From an uncultured Gammaproteobacteria bacterium (GTDB lineage: Bacteria > Pseudomonadota > Gammaproteobacteria > HK1), in assembly GCA_958295835.1 (NCBI GenBank), contig OY282378.1:3683694-3747693 (forward strand): 64,000 nt of DNA, written 5' to 3'. The notes beneath the pieces were generated by a model. The model was not told where the DNA came from. It worked only from the letters and a program-made list of their open reading frames with translations, and made no database searches. Below, piece by piece: positions 54,121 to 63,322 of the stretch. Both the position numbers and the translations under genes were made by a program. Each line of letters begins with the position of its first letter. The first letter of the stretch is position 1.

Positions 54121-54375
54121 ATGAAAATGACGGCACGGCATGTCTCGGCGGCGGAGTTCAAGGCGAAGTGCCTGCGCATCATCAAGGAGATGAACGGCAA
54201 CGGACAGCCGGTGACGATCACCAATCGCGGGCGGCCGGTGGCGGTACTGTCACCGATACCGGCATCGGACGAGCAGCCGTCGCCGTTCATCGGGATGATG
54301 CGGGGCACGGTGCTGAAGTACGAAGATCCTTTTGAACCCGCGGCTTCTCCGTCCGACTGGTCCGCCTTGCGGTGA
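54121..54375 (+). CDS. Phd/YefM-type antitoxin
   Basis: 84 aa from the ATG at 54121 (tandem GGAG upstream). RHVSAAEFKAKCLRIIKEM followed by QPVTITNRGRPVAVLSP is the Phd/YefM DNA-binding fold. The C-terminal segment (GMMRGTVLKYEDPFEP) would wrap the toxin. Its stop overlaps the toxin GTG start (GTGA). It neutralises the PIN toxin and probably represses its own promoter, which lies in the AT-rich stretch around 54050-54110. Confidence 0.85.
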   Translation: MKMTARHVSAAEFKAKCLRIIKEMNGNGQPVTITNRGRPVAVLSPIPASDEQPSPFIGMMRGTVLKYEDPFEPAASPSDWSALR

Positions 54376-54785
54376 TTCTGCTCGATACGCACGTGGTGGT
54401 CTGGTCCGTGGAGGGTCACCGGCGGCTCGGCGTGGCCGCGGGCGCCAGGATCGAGGAGGCGAGGCGGACGGATCGAGTCGGGATATCGGCCATTACGCCC
54501 TGGGAAATCGCTCTTCTGGTCGAGAAGGGCCGGTTGCGCCTCGCGCTGGAGGTGGGAGCCTGGATGGAGACGCTCCTCGGGGTGCGAGGCGTCGACCTGC
54601 TGCCGATTGAACCGGCGATAGCGCGCGACAGCGTGCGCCTGCCGGGTGACTTCCACGCCGATCCTGCCGATCGCCTCATCATCGCCACCGCCCGTTACTC
54701 GCGCACTCCGCTCCTCACTGCCGATCAGGCGATCCTCGACTATGCGGCCGACGGCCATATGCAGGCGATGGACGCATCGCGATAG
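54372..54785 (+). CDS. vapC: PIN-domain (VapC-type) toxin
   Basis: 137 aa from the GTG at 54372, coupled to the antitoxin by a GTGA overlap. Acidic residues of the PIN site are Asp5 in ILLDTHVVVW, Glu45 in AITPWEIALL, Asp97/Asp100 in HADPADRLIIATA and Asp118. VapC toxins cut tRNA or rRNA and arrest translation. The module lies between coxD and coxE on the same strand, so it may be read with them. Confidence 0.87.
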   Translation: MILLDTHVVVWSVEGHRRLGVAAGARIEEARRTDRVGISAITPWEIALLVEKGRLRLALEVGAWMETLLGVRGVDLLPIEPAIARDSVRLPGDFHADPADRLIIATARYSRTPLLTADQAILDYAADGHMQAMDASR

Positions 54786-54990
54786 TCCCTGATCCGGGAA
54801 GTCTTCGACAAAACGACGAAGATTTTCGCCAACAGTCGCTTGGTTCCGGCTATGCCGGGTTGGGGAGGATCGTTTGCAAAAGCCGGACGCGTTCGAAAGG
54901 CGGTCCGACCATCCGGCCGCCCGGATGGATAGCGCACGGCAAGCCGTTCATGACGTCAACCGGCCATAGCGCTGCCCGGAATCGGAAACC

Positions 54991-56331
54991 ATGGAACGCA
55001 TCGTGACCGCCAATCCAGCCGAGGACGCACCCGGATCCCGGCTTGTCGCCGGTCCCGGACTCGGACTCGATCCCGGCCCTGGCTCCGACCCCGGCCCCGG
55101 TATCGATTCCGGCCCCGAGCCGCCGGGCCGGCTCGCCGCCAACCTCATGCACTTCGCCCGCACCCTGCGGGCGGCCGGCCTCCCCGTGGGCAGCGGCGCC
55201 GTCCTCGACGCACTGCGGGCGGTCGAGGCGGTGGGGCTTGCGCGGCGCGACGATTTCTACTGGACGCTGCACGCGGCCTTCGTCCGGCGGCGCGAGCACC
55301 GGCCCCTGTTCGACGAGGCATTCCATGTCTTCTGGCGCAATCCGAGGCTGCTGGAGCGGGTCACGAGCCTCCTCCTTCCCACCGTCCATACCCCGCCGCG
55401 CGGAGACGCGAAACCGCTCAGCCGGCGGTTGAGCGAAGCGCTGTTCGCGGGAGGCGAAGGTCGGCCGCGGGCGAAGGAGGCCGAGGAAGAGGTCGAGCTC
55501 GACGCCACGCTCACTTGGTCGGACCGGGAGGTGCTGCGGGCGCGCGACTTCGAGCAGATGTCGGCGGCGGAGCTGGCCGCGGCGAAGGCGGCGATCGCGA
55601 AGCTGCGGCTCACCGTGCCGCCGGCTCCGACCCGGCGTTACCGCCCGCATCCGCGCGGATCGCTGATCGACATGCGGACCACCTTCCGGCGAAGCCTCCG
55701 GACCGGTTCGGGCGCGGTCCTGCTCACCCGCCGGCGGCGGCTCCGCAAGCCCGCTCCCGTCGTAGTGCTCTGCGACATCTCGGGGTCGATGAGCCGCTAC
55801 TCGCGGGTACTGCTCCATTTCACCCATGCGCTCATTCGCGACCGGTCCCGGGTGTCCTCCTTCGTCTTCGGGACCCGGCTCACCAACGTCACCCGCCAGC
55901 TTCGGGACCGCGACGTGGATCTGGCGGTCGAGCGGGCGAGCGCGGAGGTGGCGGACTGGAGCGGAGGCACCCGCATCGGGCATTGCCTCGACGTGTTCAA
56001 CCGGGAATGGTCCCGCCGGGTCTGCGGCCAGGGCGCGGTGGTGCTGTTCATCTCCGACGGACTCGACCGCGACGCCGGCGACGGCCTCGAACCCCAGGTG
56101 GAGAGGCTTCGCAAGTCGTGCCGCCGGCTCGTGTGGCTGAACCCCCTGCTGCGTTACGACGGATTCGAGCCGAAGGCGGCCGGAATGCGCGCCCTCCTGC
56201 CCCACGTGGACGAGCTGCGTCCGGTGCACAACCTGGAGAGCCTGGACGACCTCTGCGCGGCGTTGCAGGAGCCGCCCGCACGCCCGCGCCACCATCCGGG
56301 TGCGGCGGGCCGCGCCCGGAAGGCCGGCTGA
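54991..56331 (+). CDS. coxE: CoxE-type vWA-domain protein
   Basis: 446 aa. The C-terminal half has the von Willebrand A metal site DISGSMS at residues 262-268, GGTRIGHCLDVFN and FISDGLDRDAGDG. The family block CoxE (VDA-CHxx) is matched by LPVGSGAVLDALRAVEAVGL near the start. It works with CoxD in maturing the molybdenum hydroxylase. The N-terminal 50 residues contain Gly-Pro-rich repeats (PGPGSDPGPGIDSGPEPP) that are unusual and probably disordered. 205 bp separate it from vapC. Confidence 0.85.
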   Translation: MERIVTANPAEDAPGSRLVAGPGLGLDPGPGSDPGPGIDSGPEPPGRLAANLMHFARTLRAAGLPVGSGAVLDALRAVEAVGLARRDDFYWTLHAAFVRRREHRPLFDEAFHVFWRNPRLLERVTSLLLPTVHTPPRGDAKPLSRRLSEALFAGGEGRPRAKEAEEEVELDATLTWSDREVLRARDFEQMSAAELAAAKAAIAKLRLTVPPAPTRRYRPHPRGSLIDMRTTFRRSLRTGSGAVLLTRRRRLRKPAPVVVLCDISGSMSRYSRVLLHFTHALIRDRSRVSSFVFGTRLTNVTRQLRDRDVDLAVERASAEVADWSGGTRIGHCLDVFNREWSRRVCGQGAVVLFISDGLDRDAGDGLEPQVERLRKSCRRLVWLNPLLRYDGFEPKAAGMRALLPHVDELRPVHNLESLDDLCAALQEPPARPRHHPGAAGRARKAG

Positions 56332-56365
56332 GCGTTGCAATCGTCCGCATTCGGGACCCGCCCCC

Positions 56366-57577
56366 TCACATCTCCCGCAGCCTCCGCGACGCCGCGCCGG
56401 CGCCGAGCGCGACCAGCACCAGCGCCGCGCCGTTGAGCAGCAGGGCGGCGGCGGTCCCCACCGCACCGGCCAGCAGCCCCATCTCCAGATGCCCGATCGG
56501 AGAGAAGCCGACCGCGACCTGCCATGCGCCCATCGCGCGGCCCCGCAGGGCGCCGGGCACCGAGAGCTGCATCATGCTCTGGGTCAGCACGTCGCTCGCC
56601 ACCGCGCAGAACGCGATGGTCACCGTCACCACCACCGCCACGGGCAGGCTCGATGCGAGACCCAGTGCCATCACCTCCAGTCCGAATGCGGCGATCATCG
56701 CAAGCCAGACCACGCCGAGCCGGCGGCTCGGACCCGCCATCGCCATCACGATGCCGCCGACGATTCCGCCGGCGGACCGTGACGCATGCAGGATGCCGAG
56801 CCCGGCCGCGTCGAGCCCCAGCCGGTCGACGGCGAGATCGGGGAGCGCGGTCAGGAACGAGAACCCGAACACCTCCACCCCCGCGGTCACCACGAACAGG
56901 ACGAGGAGCGGGCGGTTGGCGCCGAGCTCGCGGCAGAATTCGATGAGCCCGGTGCGCATCGACAGGCGTCCGGCGCGGGGGGGCGACGTGCCGGCGCGCT
57001 GCCGTCCGAAGGCTGCGAGCGCGAGTACATGAGCCGATGACAACACCATGTAGGCGGCCCCGATCCCGATCTCCGCCGCCGCCCATCCCGCCACCAGCGC
57101 GCCCGTGAGCTGGCCCACCCGCACCGCGATGTTGAGGGTGCCCAGCGCGGATACGATCCGCTCGGCGCCCGAGAGATCGAAGGCATAGCTCGTGCGCGCG
57201 GGATTGTAGGCGGCGCGCAACACTCCCGAGACCAGGGTCAGCCCGAGGATGGCCGCGAGGCCGACGACGCCGATCGCGAACAGGGCGCCGATCACGAAGA
57301 GGTTGACGCCCAGCGCCGCCTCCACGATGCGCAGCACACGGGCCCGATCGAAGCTGTCCGCGATGGTCCCGGCGATTGCCCCGACGAAGAAGTTGGGACC
57401 GAAATAGAGCGCGAGGGAGAGCCCGACCCAGGCGGTGGAGCCCGACAGCTCGTACACCGCGAGACCGAACAGCAGCAGCTCGCCCACCATCGACACGCCG
57501 TTGAAGAACGTCGCCGCCAGAAGTCGGCGAAAGCGCGTTCCGCCGAGCGCGAGGGATTGCCGGATCCCGCGGATCAA
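56366..57577 (-). CDS. MFS transporter (EntS/MFS_3-like)
   Basis: 403 aa with 12 predicted membrane helices. SLALYFGPNFFVGAIAGTIADSFDRARVLRIVEA is the family loop 2-3 region, and RAAYNPARTSYAFDLSGAERIVSALGTLNIA is characteristic of the EntS-like group. The start codon is TTG at 57577, overlapping the stop (TTGA) of a short upstream repeat-containing frame. Efflux of a small molecule is likely; the substrate is unknown. It is convergent with coxE (34-bp gap). Confidence 0.83.
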   Translation of the reverse strand: MIRGIRQSLALGGTRFRRLLAATFFNGVSMVGELLLFGLAVYELSGSTAWVGLSLALYFGPNFFVGAIAGTIADSFDRARVLRIVEAALGVNLFVIGALFAIGVVGLAAILGLTLVSGVLRAAYNPARTSYAFDLSGAERIVSALGTLNIAVRVGQLTGALVAGWAAAEIGIGAAYMVLSSAHVLALAAFGRQRAGTSPPRAGRLSMRTGLIEFCRELGANRPLLVLFVVTAGVEVFGFSFLTALPDLAVDRLGLDAAGLGILHASRSAGGIVGGIVMAMAGPSRRLGVVWLAMIAAFGLEVMALGLASSLPVAVVVTVTIAFCAVASDVLTQSMMQLSVPGALRGRAMGAWQVAVGFSPIGHLEMGLLAGAVGTAAALLLNGAALVLVALGAGAASRRLREM

Positions 57578-57600
57578 GGATGCACGGACCCCGGCGCGGA

Positions 57601-57790
57601 TTCCGCCGATGGAGCCACCGCGGACCGGGCGCCGCCCGGCGGGCCGGCCTTCTCCCGTACACCGGGTTCCGACGGTGGAGTCACGGCGGGCCGGGCCGAG
57701 TGGGGCACCGTCACCGCCTCTCCACCCACAGGCTCCGCCATCGGAATCACCACGGGCCGGGCAGACGGCTCCGGCCGCGATGGACGCAGG
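57601..57790. repeat. Three 66-bp tandem repeats upstream of the MFS gene
   Basis: Units begin TTCCGCCGATGGAGCCACC (57601), TTCCGACGGTGGAGTCACG (57667) and CTCCGCCATCGGAATCACC (57733), each followed by GCGGRCCGGGC-like sequence, at a period of 66 bp. On the minus strand they fall in a 74-codon frame (57574-57798) as three 22-residue repeats of ARP-V-x-P type, whose stop overlaps the MFS TTG start. The period of 22 codons is compatible with a short coding leader, but the sequence is too low in complexity to be sure. Confidence 0.7.
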
Positions 57791-57804
57791 TCATGCAAGG
57801 CGCA

Positions 57805-58230
57805 TCATCGCGAGTCACGGGAAGCACGCGAAGCCTGGGACGCACGCGAGGCGCGTTCGGCCCAGGTGCGGACATGGCGTTTGAGCTCGGACAGGTCGCA
57901 CTCGCGCCAGCCCTTGCGCCTTCCGTCCCGGAACACGTCGTAACGTTCGACCGCCATCGTGCGAGGGTCGCCGAGGATGACGAGGATCGTGAACTCGGGA
58001 TGCCTCGTCAGCCGCTCGAACATGATCCGCTGGCCGGCCGGCACGTCGCCGCGCCGTTTCCACTCGATGAACAGGAACCGGCCGTTGATCTCCACCAGCC
58101 CGTCGACGTCCGTCATCGCGATCCGGCCCGGGAAGCACTCGTCCAGAACGGTCAGATCCGGCTGGCCGAGCCGGCGGTAGCAACCGTCCTTGTCCGGGCT
58201 GCAATCCCATCGCATTCGGCCCCTGGACAT
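57805..58230 (-). CDS. Small PD-(D/E)XK nuclease-fold protein
   Basis: 141 aa. TDVDGLVEINGRFLFIEWKRRG shows, in sequence, an Asp, a hydrophobic strand and Glu-Trp-Lys (the E-x-K pair), the usual nuclease core; no helicase or specificity domain follows. Similar small proteins occur in phages and mobile elements. The C-terminus ends in an Arg-Ala-Ser repeat (RASRASQASRASRDSR) that may bind nucleic acid. It sits 7 bp upstream of the 66-bp repeats and points away from ubiD. Function is inferred from fold only. Confidence 0.65.
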   Translation of the reverse strand: MSRGRMRWDCSPDKDGCYRRLGQPDLTVLDECFPGRIAMTDVDGLVEINGRFLFIEWKRRGDVPAGQRIMFERLTRHPEFTILVILGDPRTMAVERYDVFRDGRRKGWRECDLSELKRHVRTWAERASRASQASRASRDSR

Positions 58231-58457
58231 GCATCACCCTCCCGAACGCCACGATCGCGATTGCAGCGGCGCCACCTGGGCCGCCCGACGCCGGTGCCGG
58301 ACGCATTGCCTCTTCGAACGCCACGACAGCGATCCGGCGCGGCCTCGTCGAGCTTCACCATACGCCTCGTGTATCGTCGTGGCGACGCCCGCGGCGGAAC
58401 CTGCCTGCCTGCTACACTGCCGCCCCACTGCGGCGGAGGCAACACGCGAGGCGACAC

Positions 58458-59855
58458 ATGGCGGGAAACCGGCTGAGCGATCTGGCGAGCATCGTCGAAG
58501 ACCTCGACGCGATGGGCCGCCTGATCCGGGTACGCTCGGAAGTCGATCCGCATCTGGAGCTGGCGGGCGTCGCGGCCCGCTTCGAGGGCGGACCCCGCGC
58601 GGTGCTCTTCGAGAACGTCAAGGGACACGACGCGCCGGTGCTGATCGGCCTGTACTGGTCCCGGGAGCTGCTCGCGGCGCTGATGCAGCGCGACGAGCAC
58701 ACTCTTCCCCAATACGTCTCCGGGTGCATCGAGGAGTGGCAGACCCGGCCCGACCCGCCGGTGATGATCGAGCACGGACCGGTCTACGAAGGCCAGTCCG
58801 TGGAGGTGGACTTGCGGCGCATCCCTGCGCCGGTGCACGCGCTCCGGGACGGCGGGCCGTACTTCGACGCCGGCGTGGTCATCGCCCGCGACCCGGAGAC
58901 CGGGGTACGCAACGCGTCGATCCAGCGCTTCATGGTGATCGACGAACGCACCCTGCACGTCAACATCGACGCCGGCCGGCACCTGGAGCTCTACCTCGAC
59001 AAGGCCCGAGCCCGCGGCGAGACCCTGGCGTTCTCGCTCAACTGCGGCGTCGGCCCCGGCCTGCACTTCGCGGCCGCTACCCCGGCCGAGGCCGCGCCCG
59101 CCGACACCGACGAGCTCGGCATCGCGAGCGTCTTCCACGAAGCCCCCCTGGAGCTCGTCGAGGGCAAGGCGTTGCCGGTGCACGTGGTGGCCAACGCGAT
59201 GTACGCGCTCGAATGCGAGATCGTTCCCGGCGAGCTCGGGGAGGAGGGTCCCTTCGCGGAGGTCACCGGCTACTACGCGCGCCGGGAGCCGCGTCCGGTC
59301 GTTCACGTGCGGGCGATGCACGTGCGGCCGAGCCCGATCTTCCAGACCATCCTCTCCGGCGTGGAGGTCTGGAACTCGGTGGGGCTGCTCGGCGAAGCGA
59401 ACGTCCTCGGCATGCTGCAACGCCAGGTGCCGGGGGTACGCAACGTCTACTTCAGCCACGGCGGATGCGGCTTCTACCACGCGGTGGTCTCGATCCGGCA
59501 AACCCGCGCGGGCTGGTCCAAGCAGGCGATCCTCGCCGCCTTCGCCGCGTTCCCGCCGCTCAAGATGGTGACCGTCGTCGACGACGACGTCGACATCCGC
59601 GACGCCAAGGATGTGGAGTGGGCGATGGCCACCCGGCTCGACCCGGCCCACGGCATCATCCGCATCGACAACGTCTTCGGCCACGGCCTGAACCCCGGCT
59701 TTCCCGACTACCTCGGGACCAAGATGGGATTCGATGCGTGCCGCCCGTTTCCCCACACCCCCGAGTACGATCGCGCGGCATACGATCGCGTGGACCTCGA
59801 CAGGCACGAGATCGACGTTCCGGAGATTCGCGAAGGCCCGGGGGCCGAGCGTTGA
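58458..59855 (+). CDS. UbiD-family (prenyl-FMN) decarboxylase
   Basis: 465 aa. The catalytic Glu-Arg-Glu set is represented by NASIQRFMV (Arg), and by EIVPGELGEEGPFAEVTGYY (two Glu), preceded by ALECEI. The prFMN-binding region (DAGVVIARDPETGVRN) is present. Enzymes of this family decarboxylate or carboxylate aromatic and unsaturated acids using prFMN supplied by UbiX; no ubiX gene is nearby. Length is near that of UbiD (about 490). Preceding 220 bp hold only its promoter region. Confidence 0.88.
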   Translation: MAGNRLSDLASIVEDLDAMGRLIRVRSEVDPHLELAGVAARFEGGPRAVLFENVKGHDAPVLIGLYWSRELLAALMQRDEHTLPQYVSGCIEEWQTRPDPPVMIEHGPVYEGQSVEVDLRRIPAPVHALRDGGPYFDAGVVIARDPETGVRNASIQRFMVIDERTLHVNIDAGRHLELYLDKARARGETLAFSLNCGVGPGLHFAAATPAEAAPADTDELGIASVFHEAPLELVEGKALPVHVVANAMYALECEIVPGELGEEGPFAEVTGYYARREPRPVVHVRAMHVRPSPIFQTILSGVEVWNSVGLLGEANVLGMLQRQVPGVRNVYFSHGGCGFYHAVVSIRQTRAGWSKQAILAAFAAFPPLKMVTVVDDDVDIRDAKDVEWAMATRLDPAHGIIRIDNVFGHGLNPGFPDYLGTKMGFDACRPFPHTPEYDRAAYDRVDLDRHEIDVPEIREGPGAER

Positions 59856-60131
59856 CTTCCCTTCCGCCGCGCCGGCGCATCCTTACGCCCACCGGTGCAT
59901 CGGGGGGCGGAACGGCCCGAGCCCATGGGGCGGGAACGGTAGGAGTCGATTCGGACGGCCTCCTCGACCCAGAGGCGGCACAGGCTTCGTCCCCCAGTGG
60001 AAGACGATCATCCGGAGCCACCGCTTCTTGAGGGTGGGGAGGGTGTTGCAGACCGCGCCGGGCGAACCGTCTCGCCGGGGGCGCCCGGCGCTTCTCCCCG
60101 AGTCCGCCCCGGAAGGTGCGGAACGCAGCAG

Positions 60132-61196
60132 CTACGACTCCTCGAACCCGTGGCTCACGAACTTCAGCGTCCGGCTGTTCTCGGTCACCGTGCGCACCAC
60201 GTTGTCCGGCGTTCCGTCGGGGATCCCGGCTTCGATTTCCAGCGTGACCGTCACCTCGGCGCCGACCAGGCCGGAGAGATGGGCGATGACCTCTTCGGCG
60301 ATCCTGCTCGCGTCCCACCCGCGTCGTGTTCAGGGTCACGGCGCCGTGGAAACGACGTGGCTTCTTCCGGGCCGGCGTCGGTTCCTTGCCTGAACCTGCG
60401 ACGCCCGCGCCCGCGGCAACCGCACCTTGACCCGTACCCGAATCTGCAACCGCACTCGCACCTACACCCGATCCTGTCCCCGGACTCGATCCTGACCCGG
60501 GGCCTGACCCCAGGTCTGACCTCACTCCTGAGTCCGTCCCCACCCCGGAGCCGTCTGGATCATCCCCCGCCCCGGCCCCCGGCGAAGGCGGCGCGGGAGG
60601 GGGCGCCTCCGCGTCCCATTGTCGGCGGGCGGCGGCCGGCTTGACCAGCAGCGCCGCGCTCTCCGGGGGCACGTCGACCGTTCGCCCTCCCGGTTGCTGG
60701 TACGCCTCCGGGAGCCGGGCGGTCACCGTGTCGTCGGCCGCCTGCAACCGGGTCTCCGCCTGCCGCGTCTGGTGAGGGTCGAGGTTCAGCTCCTCCTTGT
60801 CCTTGAGGACCGACGCCCATGCGAGGAACTGGCGCAGCGCCTCGTCCAGGTCCTGGTAGCGCACCCGGTCCGCATCGTCGCTGGAGAAGCGCTTCTGATG
60901 CGCTCACTTGTTGCGCCAAGTGCGAAGCTCCGACACGAGGCTCCGCTCGGTGAAGTCGAGGATGTGCCGGAACACGTCGTTCCAGGTCTCCCACATCAGC
61001 CGGAGCAGGCCGGAGGCGTCCCAGTCGGCCATCGGCCGATCCACCAGCGCCGGGTCCTCGGCGAAGCGCCGGATCGCGTCCATGCGCACCGCCTGGGCCT
61101 TGACCTTCTCGGTGACCTCGCGGGCGACGAAGGGTGCGAGCCCGGCGCGGAGCAGGTCAGCGCCCTGCCGACGTGGTCGTGGTTGGTGGTGGCCAT
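60132..61196 (-). pseudogene. Decayed Swt1-HEPN/DUF499 ATPase (defence-associated)
   Basis: Reading minus from 61196: MATTNHDHVGRAL, then a one-base deletion near 61157; the HEPN-like part continues in the next frame (RMDAIRRFAEDPALVDRPMA, SLVSELRTWRNK). A TGA at 60904-60906 replaces the expected Trp of WRNKWAHQ. At about 60864 the N-terminal domain joins directly to the far C-terminal part (RYQDLDEALRQFLAW), so the ATPase core is deleted. A later gap follows LPEAYQ, and a frameshift near 60310 precedes ASRIAEEVIAHLSGL. The gene must be nonfunctional. DUF499 ATPases accompany DUF1156 methylases in defence loci. Confidence 0.72.
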
Positions 61197-61206
61197 GGGA
61201 GTGTTT

Positions 61207-62163
61207 CTACCGCTTGGTGATCTTCGGCCCGACGTACACGACGTATAGCGGCTCGGCCGCGTGTACCGGCCACGAGAAGTGAATTCGTAGCTGGGGGGTC
61301 TTCACCTTGCCATGCCACGTGCAAAACAGGGTTTCCCCAGCGTTCGCCGGGTGGGGAAACGTGAGATCCCGCCGGAAATCCGCTTTCTCCGTATCGGACG
61401 AGTCGGAAAACCAGGCTTTCTTGCCGGTGAAGTGTTTCCGATACGTCTCGTGGCCTTCGGGCGTGCGTTGGCCGCGATTATCGAAGCAATTCTTGAAGTT
61501 GTGCAGGACGGTCAGGCGTGACAGCAGGGCCTGCGCCGCGCCGGCGCCGAACGGGTGTCCGCGCAACGGCTCGAAGCAGGTCGGTGAAAACGTCAGATCG
61601 GGGCAGCGCCCTCGCGCCGCCGTCTCCAGGTCCCTCCACGATGCAAGCGATATGGGCGCTGCATCGAGAGCGGCAGTCAGGGCTTCGGCATCCCAGTAGT
61701 TGGGGACGCCGATGCTCCTCGTCGACTCGCACTCCTCGTACCAGTCGACCGGCAACGGCGAGGAGAGCCACGACGAAGGGTTCATGCTCAAGAGCCCGCA
61801 CTCGATACCGTGGAAAAGGCGATGCGCCGCCTCGCCTACCGCCGTGTCGGTGACCACTTCGCCTTTGCATTCCAGATAGTCGTCGCCGCCGTGCCGCCGA
61901 TAGTCTTCCCAGAAGGGGCCGCTCCGCGCCAACCACTGCATCAATGCGCTGCGCTTGTCTCTGCTCAGGCCCCGTATAGCCTGCGGCATCGACGAGTCGT
62001 GCGTTACCGGAGCATGGGCAACGTTGCGATGGCATTGCAATTCCCGCCCATATCGGCGGCGCGCGAGCTCCCGCATCGCCATCACCCGGCCGATAGCGCC
62101 CTGGAAGGCCGCTACGTCCGGAAACTGCCCATGGATCGAGAGATCGTTGAAAAGGAGCTCCAC
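61207..62163 (-). CDS. Unknown protein, third gene of the DUF262/ATPase operon
   Basis: 318 aa from the GTG at 62163, which begins 1 bp after the ATPase stop (TGATG). The start VELLFNDLSIHGQFPDVAAF and the central SSPLPVDWYEECESTRSIG are not from a family I know. Several His and Cys residues (CHRNVAHAPVTH, TFSPTCFEPLRGHPF) could bind metal. It ends FHSWPVHAAEPLYVVYVGPK-like (IHFSWPVHAAEPLYVVYVGP). Its tight coupling to the DUF3696 ATPase suggests an effector or adaptor in one system. Confidence 0.65.
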   Translation of the reverse strand: MELLFNDLSIHGQFPDVAAFQGAIGRVMAMRELARRRYGRELQCHRNVAHAPVTHDSSMPQAIRGLSRDKRSALMQWLARSGPFWEDYRRHGGDDYLECKGEVVTDTAVGEAAHRLFHGIECGLLSMNPSSWLSSPLPVDWYEECESTRSIGVPNYWDAEALTAALDAAPISLASWRDLETAARGRCPDLTFSPTCFEPLRGHPFGAGAAQALLSRLTVLHNFKNCFDNRGQRTPEGHETYRKHFTGKKAWFSDSSDTEKADFRRDLTFPHPANAGETLFCTWHGKVKTPQLRIHFSWPVHAAEPLYVVYVGPKITKR

Positions 62164-62164
62164 A

Positions 62165-63322
62165 TCAGTCCCCGTCTTCCCCCCATCCGGCGAAGTAGCT
62201 CGCATCCTTGTCGAATTGATCGAAGAACCCCTCGGGCCAGGAATCGATGTTGCCGGAGTCGTCCATCGCCGGGCTCACCACCTGGGGCTGGTCGTCCGAC
62301 CTCGGCCGGAAGAAGTGGATGACGGTCTGATCCGCGGCAAGACGGCCTGCCTTGATCGCGCGGCGAATGCCGTTCAGCACGTGATCGCTGTGCGTCTCGA
62401 CGAGGACCTGCATCCCGGCGCGTGCGACGTCGGCCATGAACTGCCCCATCAGGACCTGGCCGGCGGGATGGAGATGGATCTCCGGATTCTCCACCAGGAG
62501 GATGTCCCCCCTGGATGCGGAAAGGGCGGCGATTACGATGGGCAGGCACTGCGTGAGACCGAATCCGGTGTGGGCCGGAAGATGAAAGCCCGTGTCGTCC
62601 GAAGTCCGCAGGCCCAAGGTCACGGCGTTCGCCCGGGGCGCCTGCTGCAGCTCCAGGGTACAGCCCGGAAAGAGTGTGCGCATGCGTTGCTCGACCTGTC
62701 GAAACCGGCTGGCAGGCGCTCCCGGCAATGCGAGGTCGGCCGATACAGGTTCATCCCGGCCCCAATGCAGCACGCTCATCGCGTGTTCGCCCCGTGGTCC
62801 TACGACGTTGACAACGTGAGGGTCTTCAAGCGCATACGCCTCTTGGGGCCCTACCCGTTCGGCAGTGATGTACGTCAAGTCCCGCAGCCGCCGGGCCAGG
62901 GCGGCGGCGGGCGTCGCCGATTCCGCGTCGGACGGCAACAGATAACGTAGAGATTGAGGGGCTTCGATCGTTCGTCCACTGACGGAGACCTGCTGGACGG
63001 CCATGGACATGTCGCGCCGGTCCCCCTCGAACGTCCAGCCGCAGGTGTCCTCGTCGTCCATGAGTGCAATCTCGAAGCTGCGCCGCCCGAAGACCTCATC
63101 GACGACGTCCGGCATTGTGCCCAACCGCACGCCGGCGCCGTTGAGTGCGAGCCGCGTCGTCCATTCGTGTTCGCGCATGGTCTGGTGCAGCAACACGAGC
63201 GCCTGCAGAACCGACGACTTGCCGGAGGCATTGAGGCCCGTGAGAAGCGTCAGCGGCGCCAGAGGAAGCCGCAGCAGCTCGAAACACTTGAAGAAACGCA
63301 GATCAAGCCGGGTAAGCACCAA
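62165..63322 (-). CDS. DUF3696-type AAA/ABC ATPase
   Basis: 385 aa from a TTG at 63322 (or the GTG just after), overlapping the DUF262 gene by 20 bp. Walker A GLNASGKS (29-36), signature-like TGFGLTQ (252-258), Walker B ILLVENPEIHLHP (274-286) and VETHSDHVLN (His motif) are all intact. The C-terminal DSGNIDSWPEGFFDQF is the DUF3696 tail. Such ATPases occur as sensors or energy modules in multi-gene phage-defence operons. Confidence 0.82.
   Translation of the reverse strand: MVLTRLDLRFFKCFELLRLPLAPLTLLTGLNASGKSSVLQALVLLHQTMREHEWTTRLALNGAGVRLGTMPDVVDEVFGRRSFEIALMDDEDTCGWTFEGDRRDMSMAVQQVSVSGRTIEAPQSLRYLLPSDAESATPAAALARRLRDLTYITAERVGPQEAYALEDPHVVNVVGPRGEHAMSVLHWGRDEPVSADLALPGAPASRFRQVEQRMRTLFPGCTLELQQAPRANAVTLGLRTSDDTGFHLPAHTGFGLTQCLPIVIAALSASRGDILLVENPEIHLHPAGQVLMGQFMADVARAGMQVLVETHSDHVLNGIRRAIKAGRLAADQTVIHFFRPRSDDQPQVVSPAMDDSGNIDSWPEGFFDQFDKDASYFAGWGEDGD

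Noticed and set aside
57601..57790. CRISPR array
   Set aside because: Repeats diverge from each other, there are only three, and there are no cas genes nearby.
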